Origin: Paraburkholderia domus
GTDB taxonomy: Bacteria; Pseudomonadota; Gammaproteobacteria; Burkholderiales; Burkholderiaceae
NCBI RefSeq assembly: GCF_905220705.1
Contig: NZ_CAJNAT010000020.1
Coordinates: forward strand, 1 to 64,000
Reading direction: 5' to 3'
Length of the DNA stretch: 64,000 bases
A program made the translations under genes and the position numbers. Below the pieces are notes generated by a model. That model was not told the DNA's origin. It saw only the letters and a list, made by a program, of their open reading frames with translations, and ran no database searches. Position 1 is the stretch's first letter. Every line of letters starts with the position of its first letter. This document shows positions 1 through 9,532 of the stretch, one piece after another.

Positions 1-71
1 CACTCGACTACGTCAGCCCCATGACATTCGAGAAGAACTGGTTCGCGGCTCAGCAAGGTGAAGCCGCATAA
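1..71 (+). CDS. IS3-family transposase (OrfB), C-terminal end only
   Basis: The frame starting at base 3 is open from the window edge and stops with TAA at 69-71. It encodes LDYVSPMTFEKNWFAAQ and a short alanine-rich tail. The YVSPMxFExNW pattern is typical of the extreme C-terminus of IS3-family integrase-type transposases (rve catalytic domain, DDE chemistry), which move the element by a circular intermediate. The catalytic part lies outside the window, so whether the element is intact cannot be told. The inverted-repeat-like end follows within 40 bases. Confidence 0.75.
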   Translation, partial: LDYVSPMTFEKNWFAAQQGEAA

Positions 72-111
72 TTCGCTTGGCTAAGGGATTCGTCAAACAG
101 GGGCAAGGTCA
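1..111 (+). mobile_element. Right end of an IS3-family insertion sequence
   Basis: The transposase stop at 71 is followed by a short non-coding stretch ending in a GGGGCAAGGTCA-like end at 100-111. IS3-family elements commonly finish in a terminal repeat whose complement begins TGACC and is followed by a C-run, so base 111 is the likely boundary. The coding frame of the secretion ATPase remnant on the minus strand is cut at exactly this point, and the TGA inside the element's end serves as its stop codon. The left end is outside the window. Confidence 0.65.
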
Positions 112-465
112 GTCCCGTTTCAACTGCAGCAACGCGCTGTTTAACAACCGTTCGCCTTCTGCGTCGAGATTGGCGTTCGGCTCATCGAGCAGGACCAGTC
201 TCGGATCGCCATAGAGCGCCCGTGCCACGGCAATCGCTTGACGTTGACCGCCCGATAAGGTTTCGCCGGACTCGCCAATTTCTGTTTCGTAGCCGTTGGG
301 CAACCCGAGGATCATCTCGTGGACGTGTGCCCGTTGCGCTGCGCGCACAATCGCGCCGGTGTCGGCAGCAGCGGGGCTCGGATCGCGCGCGATATTCCCA
401 GCAACGGTTCCCGCGAACAGCTCCACGTCCTGCGGCACGTAGCCAAGAAAGCGGCCGAGCGCTGT
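109..465 (-). pseudogene. Type I secretion ABC transporter ATPase, internal fragment
   Basis: The minus-strand frame reads GRFLGYVPQDVELFAGTVA, then the ABC signature LSGGQRQ and the Walker B motif LVLLDEPNANLD. This is the second half of the nucleotide-binding domain of HlyB/PrtD-type permease-ATPases, which drive one-step export of proteins with C-terminal signals. The transmembrane domain and Walker A are missing upstream, where the sequence changes into the TolC-like gene. The C-terminus is cut by the IS3 end, whose terminal bases supply the stop. The fragment cannot be functional. The two breakpoints suggest an internal deletion plus an insertion. Confidence 0.8.
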
Positions 466-1601
466 GCGGTGCGCAACGCCGAGACCTGCGCCTGTCCATC
501 GCGTACACCGAGGAACGCCTGCTGGGCGTCGAGAGCGGCCGAGCGGCGTGCGTCCTCGATGTCGTCCTGAGCCTTGTCTTTGAGCGCGAGGGCTTCGCGT
601 TTCTTGCTCATCGTCGACAGGCCGTCGAAGAGCGGAATGCTGATCTGGATGCCGATCTCGCCCGATGTCGCGCGGTTGGCGCCGGTGTAGAAGTTGGTTT
701 GTCCGTTAATGAACGCGGCGTTGCCATGGCTTGCGTTGCCGATGATCGACACCGTCGGCATATAACCCGCATCGACTTTGCTGACATCGCGTCGCGCGAT
801 TTCGAGCGCAATCTGTTGCCGCCTGACGTCGAGGCCGGATGATGTCGCGTCGCTTATCCATGGATCGGGCGAGTCGGCGATGATCCGCGAAACGTTCGCA
901 TCGGCGTCGATTGGGTCGATTGAATCCACGGGATGACCGACGATCTTTTGCAACGCGGCGTAGCGCCTGTCGAGCGTGCTTTGCGCCTGAACCAGATCGG
1001 ACAGTGCCGAATCCGCTCCCGCTTGCGCTTCATTCAAGTCGACTATGGTCGCCGCGCCTAACGCGAAGCTTCGCTTCGTCAACGCAAGCTGTTCATTCAC
1101 AGAGCGCTGATGCTGCTGGGCAAGCGAGAAATTGTCTTTCGCTGCGAGCGCGTCGAAATAGGCCTGTGCGACGCGCAGCAGTAAGTCCTGTTTGGCGCTT
1201 GAGAACGCGAGACCGGCGTCGGCGACAGATAGCTTGCTTTGCTGCCAGGCCTGCCAGTCGTCCCAATTGAAAATTGACTGATTCAGCGAGAGTGTTGCGC
1301 CGGTTGTGGAATAGGGCGCGGCCGGTTGACCCGGCACATGAATGGCATTTTTGAAATCAGATTGAGTGAGTCCGAGATGCGGAAGCAATGCGGCGCGGGC
1401 TTCGGGTTCCTTTTCCAGACCCGCCCGGTAGCTAGCTTCGGCGCTCGCAAGCTTGGCGTCATGCGCGAACGCATCGGCGGCGAACTGGGAGAGACTTTCT
1501 GCCCCGGCCGGCCGGAAGCCGAATAGAAAAACGAATGCACACAGGGCAATCGCTACGGAGTTCGTCGGTTGTCCATCGCGTAGAGCATGGTTCCGCCACA
1601 T
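312..1601 (-). CDS. TolC-family outer membrane factor, 3'-truncated
   Basis: The 429-residue frame opens with a signal-peptide-like segment (residues about 15-34, hydrophobic, ending AGAES). It continues with the helical, Ala/Gln-rich repeat of TolC/OprM channels, including LSLNQSIFNWDDWQAWQ and SIPLFDGLSTMSKKREAL, which match the strand-helix junctions of both halves. Up to about residue 375 it fits the outer membrane partner of a type I secretion or efflux system. From about base 465 the same DNA encodes the ABC ATPase in another frame, so the last 50 or so residues are out-of-frame junk. The final helix of the TolC fold is lost, so the product is probably non-functional. The start chosen is the ATG giving an export signal. 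Confidence 0.75.
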   Translation of the reverse strand: MWRNHALRDGQPTNSVAIALCAFVFLFGFRPAGAESLSQFAADAFAHDAKLASAEASYRAGLEKEPEARAALLPHLGLTQSDFKNAIHVPGQPAAPYSTTGATLSLNQSIFNWDDWQAWQQSKLSVADAGLAFSSAKQDLLLRVAQAYFDALAAKDNFSLAQQHQRSVNEQLALTKRSFALGAATIVDLNEAQAGADSALSDLVQAQSTLDRRYAALQKIVGHPVDSIDPIDADANVSRIIADSPDPWISDATSSGLDVRRQQIALEIARRDVSKVDAGYMPTVSIIGNASHGNAAFINGQTNFYTGANRATSGEIGIQISIPLFDGLSTMSKKREALALKDKAQDDIEDARRSAALDAQQAFLGVRDGQAQVSALRTAQRSAAFLATCRRTWSCSREPLLGISRAIRAPLLPTPARLCAQRNGHTSTR

Positions 1602-1945
1602 CGTGATGTTTGTCCCTCAGCCTATGAAAACACGACGCGATCAGCGTGTCGTGAGAGAGGCGCCGAATGCCGTGTTCGAAGTAAGTAGTCGCTGAGTTTT
1701 GATGAGGCAGAGGGGTGACGAAATCGGATAAGTCCGAAAACGTGGGGATTGAAAAATATTTGGAATGCTTATTATTACAACACTGCAAGCTGTTTTTGGA
1801 ATGTTCTTAGTCAGTCTGCAATTGCGAGAGTCATACTAAGAATTCAGCCTGTTCTCAACGGCGTTTAGTAATTTGTTGAAGGGCTAATGAAAGGTGGCCT
1901 CGCCTTCAACAATCGGTCAAGAGAGAAATTGAGCGAGCACAATGT
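1602..1945. other. A+T-rich intergenic stretch with an inverted repeat
   Basis: No gene was recognised in these 344 bases. The stretch is clearly richer in A+T than its surroundings. It holds two copies of TTTGGAATG (about 1758 and 1795) and a perfect 8-base inverted repeat, TTCTTAGT at 1804-1811 and ACTAAGAA at 1835-1842. It probably contains the promoter region of the truncated TolC-like gene, but no convincing -35/-10 pair can be assigned by eye. Confidence 0.5.
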
Positions 1946-3799
1946 TCACTCATACCACCGCGGCGTATAAACCCATTCTCCGTCGACGCCGTTAGCAAAC
2001 GCGCGCGTCGTCGACGACCCCACGATCACCATTGTCCGCATATCCACATCCGACGAGCGAAGTTCACCGAGCGTGATCGTACGCAGTGTGCTGCCGGATC
2101 TGCCGATATCGCGGCCGAGCACGACTTTCGTCGCTGTGCTGCGATATTCCCGCACGATGTCCAAAGCTCTATCCAACTGCCACGGTCGTGCGCGAGAGAT
2201 CGGGTTGTAGAAAGCCATTACCAGATCCGCTTCGGCCGCATGCCGCAGACGTGTTTCGATGATGGTCCACGGTTTCAGATTGTCGGATAGCGACAGCATG
2301 CAAAAGTCATGGCCCAACGGCGCGCCGGCTTGCGCTGCGGTCGCCATGGCTGCGGACACGCCCGGCACGATGGCGAGTTGAACCGCGCGCCAATCGGCGT
2401 TCGTCGAGCCGCCTTCTTCGAGTGCTTCAAGCACTGCCGCCGCCATCGCAAACACGCCCGGATCGCCGGACGACACCATGACCACCGACCGTCCTGTGCT
2501 GGCCAGTTCGAACGCATGGCGTGCGCGTTGCATCTCTTCGCGATTGTCCGTGCCATGTACGCGTTGATCGGCGCGCAAGGGGCCGGCCATTTTCACGTAG
2601 GTTTCGTAGCCGAGAATATCGGTGGCTTCGTTCAGCGCTGTCCGTGCGGCGGGCACCATCAGGTCGGCGCTGCCGGGACCGAGGCCGATTACAGTCAAGC
2701 GGCCACGTGCGCGACCAATCGTGTCGGGGTCGATTGCCAACGGCGCCAGTGCAAGCGCAACGCCCGCGTCCGCGTTGTTATGCAGCATTTCATAAGGGAC
2801 GCGCAGCGCGGCATGCAGCAAATTACCCGGTGGCTCGCCGTCTTCTGGGCGCGGCTGAGCAAAACGCAGCGGCACGTTCAGGCTCGCAGCGGCATCGGCG
2901 AGCGCCGGGTTCGCCATGTGTTCGGGAGAAGCGAGCAATGCCGCGAGCGAAAGCGCCGCGAGGCCATGCGCGTCCAACGCTTCGCGCACCAGCGCAGTGA
3001 TTCGCGCACCGGAATTCGTCTGCGCGTCTGGGCTGGATTTTGCGCCGAGGCCTGCGTTCGTAGCAGGGTGTGCACTGGTACCAGTACCCGCATCTGCATT
3101 CCCGTCTGCATCCGCATCCGCATTTGCGCCGGGGGCGGTGTCGGTGCCCACCACGGTCACCGCCGCGACGACACTCCGCGGATGAATCACCAACTCGTCA
3201 TCACGCCCATCCCACGCTCGCGGCGTCACGCGAATCGCGAGACGTGCTGATTCAGAGCGCGGCAACTGCGCACAATCGAGCCACGGTGCTTCACCCTCGA
3301 TTCGCGTGGTTTCTCCAGCGAGCAGATCCGAAACAAAGCGCTTACCTTGCGCGATATCGGCGAGCGCATAGCCCTCAGGCGGATTGAGCACGCACGTGCC
3401 GAAGCGGAGTTCACCACTTGTCGTAATCGCAGGCGATACAGCCAATTCAGCAGCAATCTCACGCGCCATGACGTTGACGCCTGCAAGTCCGCCGAGCAAC
3501 GGCACGACCGCGCTGCCATCTTCGGCAACGGCCAACACCGGCGGCTCGACGCCCTTGTTCGACAGCAACGCCGCAACGCAACGAATCACGATCCCGGCGG
3601 CACACAACGCGATGATCGGCGTGCCGCGCGCATACAGATCACACAGATGCGCGCGGAGCTCGGTGTACGAGACGTCGGCCTCGACACGCCCCTGCAAGGC
3701 ATGCACCTGGCTGCCGGCATACAGCGCCTGAATCCGCCGTGCGGTCGCCAACGCACCCGCACCGAGAATCACGATGGCGGGTGGCGTCATCCTTGCCAT
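1946..3799 (-). CDS. cobJ: CbiG-CobJ fusion: cobalamin biosynthesis protein / precorrin-3B C17-methyltransferase
   Basis: The 617-residue protein joins two enzymes. Residues about 1-330 are CbiG-like: an N-terminal part with CAAGIVIRCVAALLSNKGVEPPVLAVAEDG, and a CobE/CbiG C-terminal part around ALVREALDAHGLAALSLAALL. From about residue 365 a tetrapyrrole methylase begins with LTVIGLGPGSADLMVPAAR and continues through YVKMAG and SSGDPGVFAMAA. CobJ methylates C17 and contracts the ring using SAM; CbiG opens the delta-lactone in the anaerobic route. Between the CbiG parts, at about residues 220-265, is an Asp-Ala-Asn-Thr-rich low-complexity linker. The start overlaps cobI by 13 bases. It is the last gene of the leftward operon. 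Confidence 0.93.
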   Translation of the reverse strand: MARMTPPAIVILGAGALATARRIQALYAGSQVHALQGRVEADVSYTELRAHLCDLYARGTPIIALCAAGIVIRCVAALLSNKGVEPPVLAVAEDGSAVVPLLGGLAGVNVMAREIAAELAVSPAITTSGELRFGTCVLNPPEGYALADIAQGKRFVSDLLAGETTRIEGEAPWLDCAQLPRSESARLAIRVTPRAWDGRDDELVIHPRSVVAAVTVVGTDTAPGANADADADGNADAGTGTSAHPATNAGLGAKSSPDAQTNSGARITALVREALDAHGLAALSLAALLASPEHMANPALADAAASLNVPLRFAQPRPEDGEPPGNLLHAALRVPYEMLHNNADAGVALALAPLAIDPDTIGRARGRLTVIGLGPGSADLMVPAARTALNEATDILGYETYVKMAGPLRADQRVHGTDNREEMQRARHAFELASTGRSVVMVSSGDPGVFAMAAAVLEALEEGGSTNADWRAVQLAIVPGVSAAMATAAQAGAPLGHDFCMLSLSDNLKPWTIIETRLRHAAEADLVMAFYNPISRARPWQLDRALDIVREYRSTATKVVLGRDIGRSGSTLRTITLGELRSSDVDMRTMVIVGSSTTRAFANGVDGEWVYTPRWYE

Positions 3800-4518
3800 T
3801 TTTCCCCCGGCACGACGAGCAGCGAAAAATACGGCGACGCCATCGGATCGACTTCGGCGAGTGGCACAATGCGCTGATTGCCCATCGTCGCGCGTTCGAC
3901 GTAAAGCGCACGATGCGCGAGCCCCAGTTCGCCGAGCACGCGCCGCACCTTATCGAAATTGCGGCCCAGTTTCATGATGACGGCAGCGTCCGCATCGGCG
4001 AGGCGCCGCCGTAATTCATCTTCGGGCAATACCCCGGAGAGCACCGACAAACTCTGATTGCGATACACCAGCGGCGAGCCGAGCACCGCCGCGCCGCCGA
4101 GCATCGAGCACACGCCGGGCACGACTTCGGCCTCGAAACGCGCTGCGAGGCGGTCGTGCAAATACATATACGAGCCGTAGAAAAACGGATCGCCTTCGCA
4201 AATCACCGCGACGTCGCGGCCGGCATCGAGATGATCGGCGACGATCTCCGCCGCGGTGTCGTAGAAATCGGCAATGATCGCTTCATACGAAAGCGGCGGC
4301 TCGAGCGCTTCGGTCGTGACGGGATAAACGAGAGGCAAATGCTGTTGAGCATCATGCAGATGCGCCTCGATGATGCTGAAGGCATTGCCCTTTTTGCCCT
4401 TCGCGACAAAATACGCGACCACGGGTGCCGCTTTGAGCAACCGCAGGGCTTTCAGTGTGATGAGTTCCGGGTCGCCCGGGCCGACGCCGAGGCCGAACAA
4501 ACGTCCTTGCACCGTCAT
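3787..4518 (-). CDS. cobI: Precorrin-2 C20-methyltransferase
   Basis: At 243 residues this is the normal length for CobI/CbiL. It opens with GRLFGLGVGPGDPELITLKALRLL, the SAM-binding loop of the tetrapyrrole methylase family. CEGDPFFYGSYMYLHDRL is the second conserved loop, and VVPGVCSMLGGAAVLGSPL precedes the C-terminal half. The enzyme adds the C20 methyl group to precorrin-2, committing it to corrin synthesis. The gene abuts cobH (one base apart) and overlaps cbiG-cobJ, so the four genes are almost certainly co-transcribed and translationally coupled under the upstream cobalamin riboswitch. Confidence 0.93.
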   Translation of the reverse strand: MTVQGRLFGLGVGPGDPELITLKALRLLKAAPVVAYFVAKGKKGNAFSIIEAHLHDAQQHLPLVYPVTTEALEPPLSYEAIIADFYDTAAEIVADHLDAGRDVAVICEGDPFFYGSYMYLHDRLAARFEAEVVPGVCSMLGGAAVLGSPLVYRNQSLSVLSGVLPEDELRRRLADADAAVIMKLGRNFDKVRRVLGELGLAHRALYVERATMGNQRIVPLAEVDPMASPYFSLLVVPGEKWQG

Positions 4519-5145
4519 TTACTCGACCTCCGTCGCCAGCGCATTCACAGCGGCGGCGGCCATCGCGCTGCCGCCGCGTCGACCGTGAACCACGACGTAG
4601 GGCACGCCGCGGCTGTCTTCAGCAAGCATCGCTTTCGATTCGGCCGCGCCGACAAAACCGACTGGAAAACCAAGAATCAACGCGGGCTTCGGCGCACCGG
4701 CATCGAGCATGTCGAGCAGATGAAAGAGTGCGGTCGGCGCGTTGCCGATCACGACCACACTGCCTGGCAGATGCGGCCGCCACAATTCGAGCGCCGCCGC
4801 CGAGCGCGTATTGCCGAGTTCGCGCGCGAGTGCGGGCACGTCCTGATGCGTGAGCGTGCAGATCACTTCGTTGTTCGCAGGCAGTCGCGCACGCGTGATG
4901 CCTTGTGCCACCATGCCTGCATCGCACAGGATCGACGCGCCTCGTGCCAGTGCCGTGCGGCCCGCCGCGCCTGCACCTTCAGAAAACTGAAGGTCTTCAA
5001 CGACGTCGACCATGCCGCAGGCGTGGATCACGCGTACCGCGAGTTTTTCGAGGTCGGCGGGGATGCGTGAGAGATCGGCCTCCGCACGTATCGTCGCGAA
5101 GGATTGGCGATAGATCTCCTGACCGTCGCGAATGTATTCAAGCAT
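4519..5145 (-). CDS. cobH: Precorrin-8X methylmutase
   Basis: The product of 208 residues matches CobH/CbiC in length. The conserved VIHACGMVDVVEDLQFSEGA segment near residue 40 holds the catalytic His that moves a methyl group from C11 to C12, giving hydrogenobyrinate. The N-terminal LEYIRDGQEIYRQSFATIRAEADL and the later GNAPTALFHLLDML and ILGFPVGFVGAAESK motifs are also family-typical. The start overlaps the end of cobG by 8 bases. The enzyme acts late in the pathway and is cytoplasmic. Confidence 0.93.
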   Translation of the reverse strand: MLEYIRDGQEIYRQSFATIRAEADLSRIPADLEKLAVRVIHACGMVDVVEDLQFSEGAGAAGRTALARGASILCDAGMVAQGITRARLPANNEVICTLTHQDVPALARELGNTRSAAALELWRPHLPGSVVVIGNAPTALFHLLDMLDAGAPKPALILGFPVGFVGAAESKAMLAEDSRGVPYVVVHGRRGGSAMAAAAVNALATEVE

Positions 5146-6781
5146 CTAAAGGGCTCCGGGCCGGGTGTGCCAATGAGTCGAGCATGTCGGCGGCCTGTTC
5201 GATCGTGAGTTGGTGCGCGACGCACGAGCCGAAACCCGGCTGGCCGTCGCGTCGATAAAGGTCGTAGATGCCGGGTGCCGCGGCCAGCAGCGTGTACGGC
5301 GCGCAATGTGCGGCGGCGCATGAGCGCGGACAGCCGCTCAGATGAACGTCGACGCCGTCAGGCAAGCGATCCGCCAAAACTAGCGCGTCGGCTTTGGTAT
5401 CGGCGAGGCTTTTTGCGCAGCCCGTAGAACCGGCACACGCGATTAAGTGCGTAATGGGTCGCGCGGGATCGCAGGCGAGGCCGAGTGCCTTCATTTCAGC
5501 GAGCACGGCGGGCGCGGCATCGGCAGTGATATCGGGCAGCAACACACTTTGCCAGGGTGTCATGCGCAGCGTGCCGTTGCCCTGCTGTTGCGAGAGCGTG
5601 GCGAGGCCGCGCAAGGTTGCGGCGTCGAGGCGTCCGAGCGGCGGCTGGCCGCCTGCGTGCAGCATGCCGACGATTCGCTGTGCGTGCGCGCCGAGGCGCA
5701 GCGTGGCATCGGCAGGCGTGAGGCGTTGCCAGCTTGCGAGCGAGGTGTCGCGTGTCAGTGGGAAATCGACATATTTTTGAGCGTGCTGCAATAGCGCGTC
5801 GACGGAATGCGTGGCAAGTAGATGACGCATGCGCGTGGCATCGGCTGTGGCCAGATCGAGGAACGTGTGCAGCAGCGCGCGAACAAGGACGGCGACTTGC
5901 GAAGGCAACACGGCCGCCAGAGCGCCGGAGCTATCCGTGCGAAGACGCTCCTTGGCGTCATGCGAGTCGGCGTATTCGGCATGCTGGAACGCATCTGCAT
6001 CTGCATCTGCATCTGCATCTGCATCTGCATCAACTTCAACATTCGCGTTCGCGTTCGCCACCCCAGGCGGGCAACCCGCCAAACCAAACACAAATCGCAC
6101 GCCGTCTTCCGCCTGAGTCGCTGCCAGCCAGACGTCATGCGGATGATCGAGCCTGGCAAGGCGCTCACCGCCGTCGAGCAGTAGCGCGAATTTCGGTGAA
6201 AGCGCCGCGAAACGCGCTTCAGTTTGCAGCAGGGTGAGCAGTTCGACGCTGAGCGGCCTCGTGTCGAACAGCGCAAATGGATCGCGCCCGGCCGTCGGGC
6301 TCACCATCACATTGCGCACATCGTCCGCAGCAGTTGCCTGCATCGGATTTGAAGCGTGCTGTGCGGTTGGCGATCGTGCTTTTGAAGCGTCCGCTGCGTC
6401 GGCCTGAGACGCCTCTGAAACATCTGCCGCGGTCGCCGGTGTCAGCCCGGACGCATCAGTTGCGCCTAACGACCGGATGGGCCCCAGCCCCGCATCGACC
6501 AGCGCCATGATCAACGCCGCTTCATGCCCGCTGCGCACGCCACGCACCTGCAGATTCGCGCGATTGGTCAGTTCAACCACGCCGGCCGCATGCCGCTCGC
6601 TGACGTCGGCGATGACGGCAGCTTGCGCCGCGCTCAACTCACCGCCGGGCAATTTGATGCGGCAAATCCCACCGTCGCGGGCGGCGACGATGCGCAGCAG
6701 CCCCGGGCACGCCGAGGGCCGCAGCGCGAGAGCCGCGTCGGACAAAGCAGTGGAGGGCGAAGCTTGATTCAAGACGGACAC
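5138..6781 (-). CDS. cobG: Precorrin-3B synthase (CobG)
   Basis: This 547-residue protein belongs to the sulfite/nitrite-reductase-like family. The N-terminus has ACPGLLRIVAARDGGICRIKLPGG and the ferredoxin-like repeat ELTNRANLQVRGV. The C-terminal half carries the iron-sulfur/siroheme-type motif CAGSTGCAKSLADTKADA followed by HLSGCPRSCAAAHC. CobG is the oxygen-dependent monooxygenase of the aerobic pathway, hydroxylating C20 and forming the lactone of precorrin-3B. Two insertions are low complexity: an Ala/Ser/Asp-rich stretch near residue 115-150 and a pure Asp-Ala repeat near residue 250-263 coded by a hexamer repeat. The protein is therefore longer than typical CobG (about 400-460 residues). 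It is the first gene behind the riboswitch. Confidence 0.9.
   Translation of the reverse strand: MSVLNQASPSTALSDAALALRPSACPGLLRIVAARDGGICRIKLPGGELSAAQAAVIADVSERHAAGVVELTNRANLQVRGVRSGHEAALIMALVDAGLGPIRSLGATDASGLTPATAADVSEASQADAADASKARSPTAQHASNPMQATAADDVRNVMVSPTAGRDPFALFDTRPLSVELLTLLQTEARFAALSPKFALLLDGGERLARLDHPHDVWLAATQAEDGVRFVFGLAGCPPGVANANANVEVDADADADADADADAFQHAEYADSHDAKERLRTDSSGALAAVLPSQVAVLVRALLHTFLDLATADATRMRHLLATHSVDALLQHAQKYVDFPLTRDTSLASWQRLTPADATLRLGAHAQRIVGMLHAGGQPPLGRLDAATLRGLATLSQQQGNGTLRMTPWQSVLLPDITADAAPAVLAEMKALGLACDPARPITHLIACAGSTGCAKSLADTKADALVLADRLPDGVDVHLSGCPRSCAAAHCAPYTLLAAAPGIYDLYRRDGQPGFGSCVAHQLTIEQAADMLDSLAHPARSPLDA
5991..6030. repeat. Coding hexanucleotide repeat (GCATCT)n inside cobG
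   Basis: Six perfect copies of GCATCT plus a partial seventh run through 5991-6030. On the minus strand they encode an Asp-Ala tract of cobG. A further short TTCGCG/GCGTTC repeat follows at about 6041-6058. Because the unit is six bases, length change keeps the reading frame and would only alter linker length. Confidence 0.9.
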
Positions 6782-6875
6782 CGGGTTGAGCGTCGCGCGA
6801 CGGCCCGAGCAAGCCGCAAGGCGGCATGGCTACGGCATCGGTACACCCCGCCCGATGTAGGCTGGCACGAACAGT

Positions 6876-7035
6876 CTGGCCGGCAGGTCTCCTGGCTCGC
6901 AGGTCATGGTCCGCTGCGGCCTTCCCGGTCGAACCAGTGGCGCGGAGCGCAGGCGGACTCGCTGCATACAGTTGCGGGGGCAGCCACAGCGGCACTGTGT
7001 TCCCTCTTCGGCCCCGAAGGGCACCGGCGGCTGTA
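6876..7035 (-). promoter_or_regulatory. Cobalamin (AdoCbl) riboswitch, minus strand
   Basis: Read on the minus strand from about 7035 to 6876, the sequence has the ordered hallmarks of the Cobalamin riboswitch. There is GCCGGTGCC near the 5' end, then GGGAACACAGTG, the junction GGCTGCCCCCGCAACTGTA, AGCGAGTCC, CCACTGG with CGGGAAGGC, and finally the B12 box GAGCCAGGAGACCTGCC at about 6881-6897. The RNA would bind adenosylcobalamin and repress cobG-cobH-cobI-cbiG/cobJ. The box ends about 95 bases before the cobG ATG at 6781, so control may be at translation or by termination in that leader. It does not precede the rightward operon in the sense orientation. Confidence 0.93.
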
Positions 7036-7127
7036 TTATGCCTTTTTTCGAACAGCACAACGAGGCTGGACGCTTTGATCGGCGTGGCACAGCGCAATAT
7101 TTGAAGATACAGAATGAGGATGGATGC

Positions 7128-8443
7128 ATGCCGGCGTGGCTGACCGTGGTGGGCATAGGCGAGGACGGCTTCGCCGGTTTGGGGAGGGCCGCGCGGCGTG
7201 CTTTGCTGGAAGCGTCGGTGGTCTACGGCGGCGAACGTCATCTGGCGATGCTGCCTGCACGCCTCGCCGCGCGCCGTGCGGCGTGGCCGAAGCCGTTTGA
7301 TCTCGCGCCTTTGCTGGCGGAGCGTAATGGTGCCGTGGAGTCCGCGGGGGCCGTGTGTGTGCTGGCGAGTGGGGACCCGATGTTGTTCGGCGTCGGCGCG
7401 ACCCTGGCGCGGCAGTTGCCGGCAGGCGAGTTGCGGGTGCTGCCCGCGCCGTCGTCGTTGTCGCTGGCGGCTGCGCGGCTCGGCTGGCCATTGCAGGATG
7501 TCGCTACCGTTTCGCTGGTCGGCCGGCCGTTGCCGACACTGAACGCTCATTTGCACGACGGTGCGCGCGTCTTCGTGCTGAGCGCCGACGGGCGCACGCC
7601 CGCAGCATTAGCCGAACTGCTGAACGCGCGCGGTTTCGGCGCGACCCGGATGACCGTGCTGGAACACCTGGGCGGAGAGTCGGAGCGGTGTATCGATGGC
7701 CGTGCGGACCAGTGGTCCGCGGGGGACGTGGCGGCGCTGAACCTGATTGCTCTCGAATGCCGCGCAACGGAGGGTGCGCCGCGTCTGCCGCTGACCACCG
7801 GCTTGCCCGACGACGCCTTTCGCCACGACGGTCAGTTGACCAAACGCGACGTCCGCGCGATCACGCTGGCGCGTCTCGCGCCGACGCCCGGCGAATTGCT
7901 ATGGGATGTAGGCGCGGGCAGCGGCTCGATCGGCATCGAATGGATGCGCGCTCATCCGACTTGCCGCGCGATCGCGATCGAAGGGCACGCGGAACGGCAA
8001 CGGTTCATCGAACATAATCGCGATGCGTTGGGCGTGCCGGGTCTGCAACTGGTGGCCGGCCGCGCGCCTGATGCGCTGGAGGGACTGGCTGTGCCGGATG
8101 CCGTGTTCATCGGCGGTGGCGTGACGGTGCCGGGCGTGCTCGACGCCTGCTGGGCGCGGCTGCGCGGTGGCGGGCGACTGGTCGCCAATGCGGTCACTTT
8201 GCAAGGCGAGGCGTCGCTCGTGGCGTGGCGTAAGCAATACGGCGGCACACTGACCCGTATCGCGCTTGCCGACGCACAGCCGCTCGGCGGCTTCGATACG
8301 TGGCGCCAGGCGTTGCCGATTACGCTGCTGGATGTCACGAAGCCCGTTCATCGCACGGACGTCACCGCCATCGTGAACGCCGCAAATAGCGCATCAAGCA
8401 CGTCCGGCACTTTAACTACCTCCGCCGATTCCCCCCAACCGTA

Positions 8444-8444
<1 letters not shown>
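7128..8444 (+). CDS. cobL: Precorrin-6B C5,15-methyltransferase (decarboxylating), CbiE-CbiT fusion
   Basis: The 438-residue product fuses a CbiE methylase half (WLTVVGIGEDGFAGL at the start, CVLASGDPMLFGVGATL) to a CbiT half (LLWDVGAGSGSIGIEWMR, the SAM-binding loop near residue 265). CobL methylates C5 and C15 and removes the C12 acetate carboxyl. The ATG at 7128 follows a GAGGA ribosome site and puts the methylase motif right at the N-terminus; the frame stays open upstream, but those residues are antisense to the riboswitch. The last 30 or so residues are a Ser/Thr/Ala tail. It is the first gene of the rightward operon, and its TAA overlaps the cbiD ATG. Confidence 0.93.

Positions 8445-9528
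<1,084 letters not shown>

Positions 9529-9532
<4 letters not shown>

Noticed and set aside
5991..6030. GCATCT repeat as a CRISPR-like or regulatory array
   Set aside because: The unit is six bases, has no spacers and is in frame inside cobG, so it is a coding microsatellite.
6906..7127. Longer N-terminus of CobL starting at 6906
   Set aside because: Those codons are antisense to the riboswitch and show no methylase similarity; the ATG at 7128 has a ribosome site and the correct motif position.
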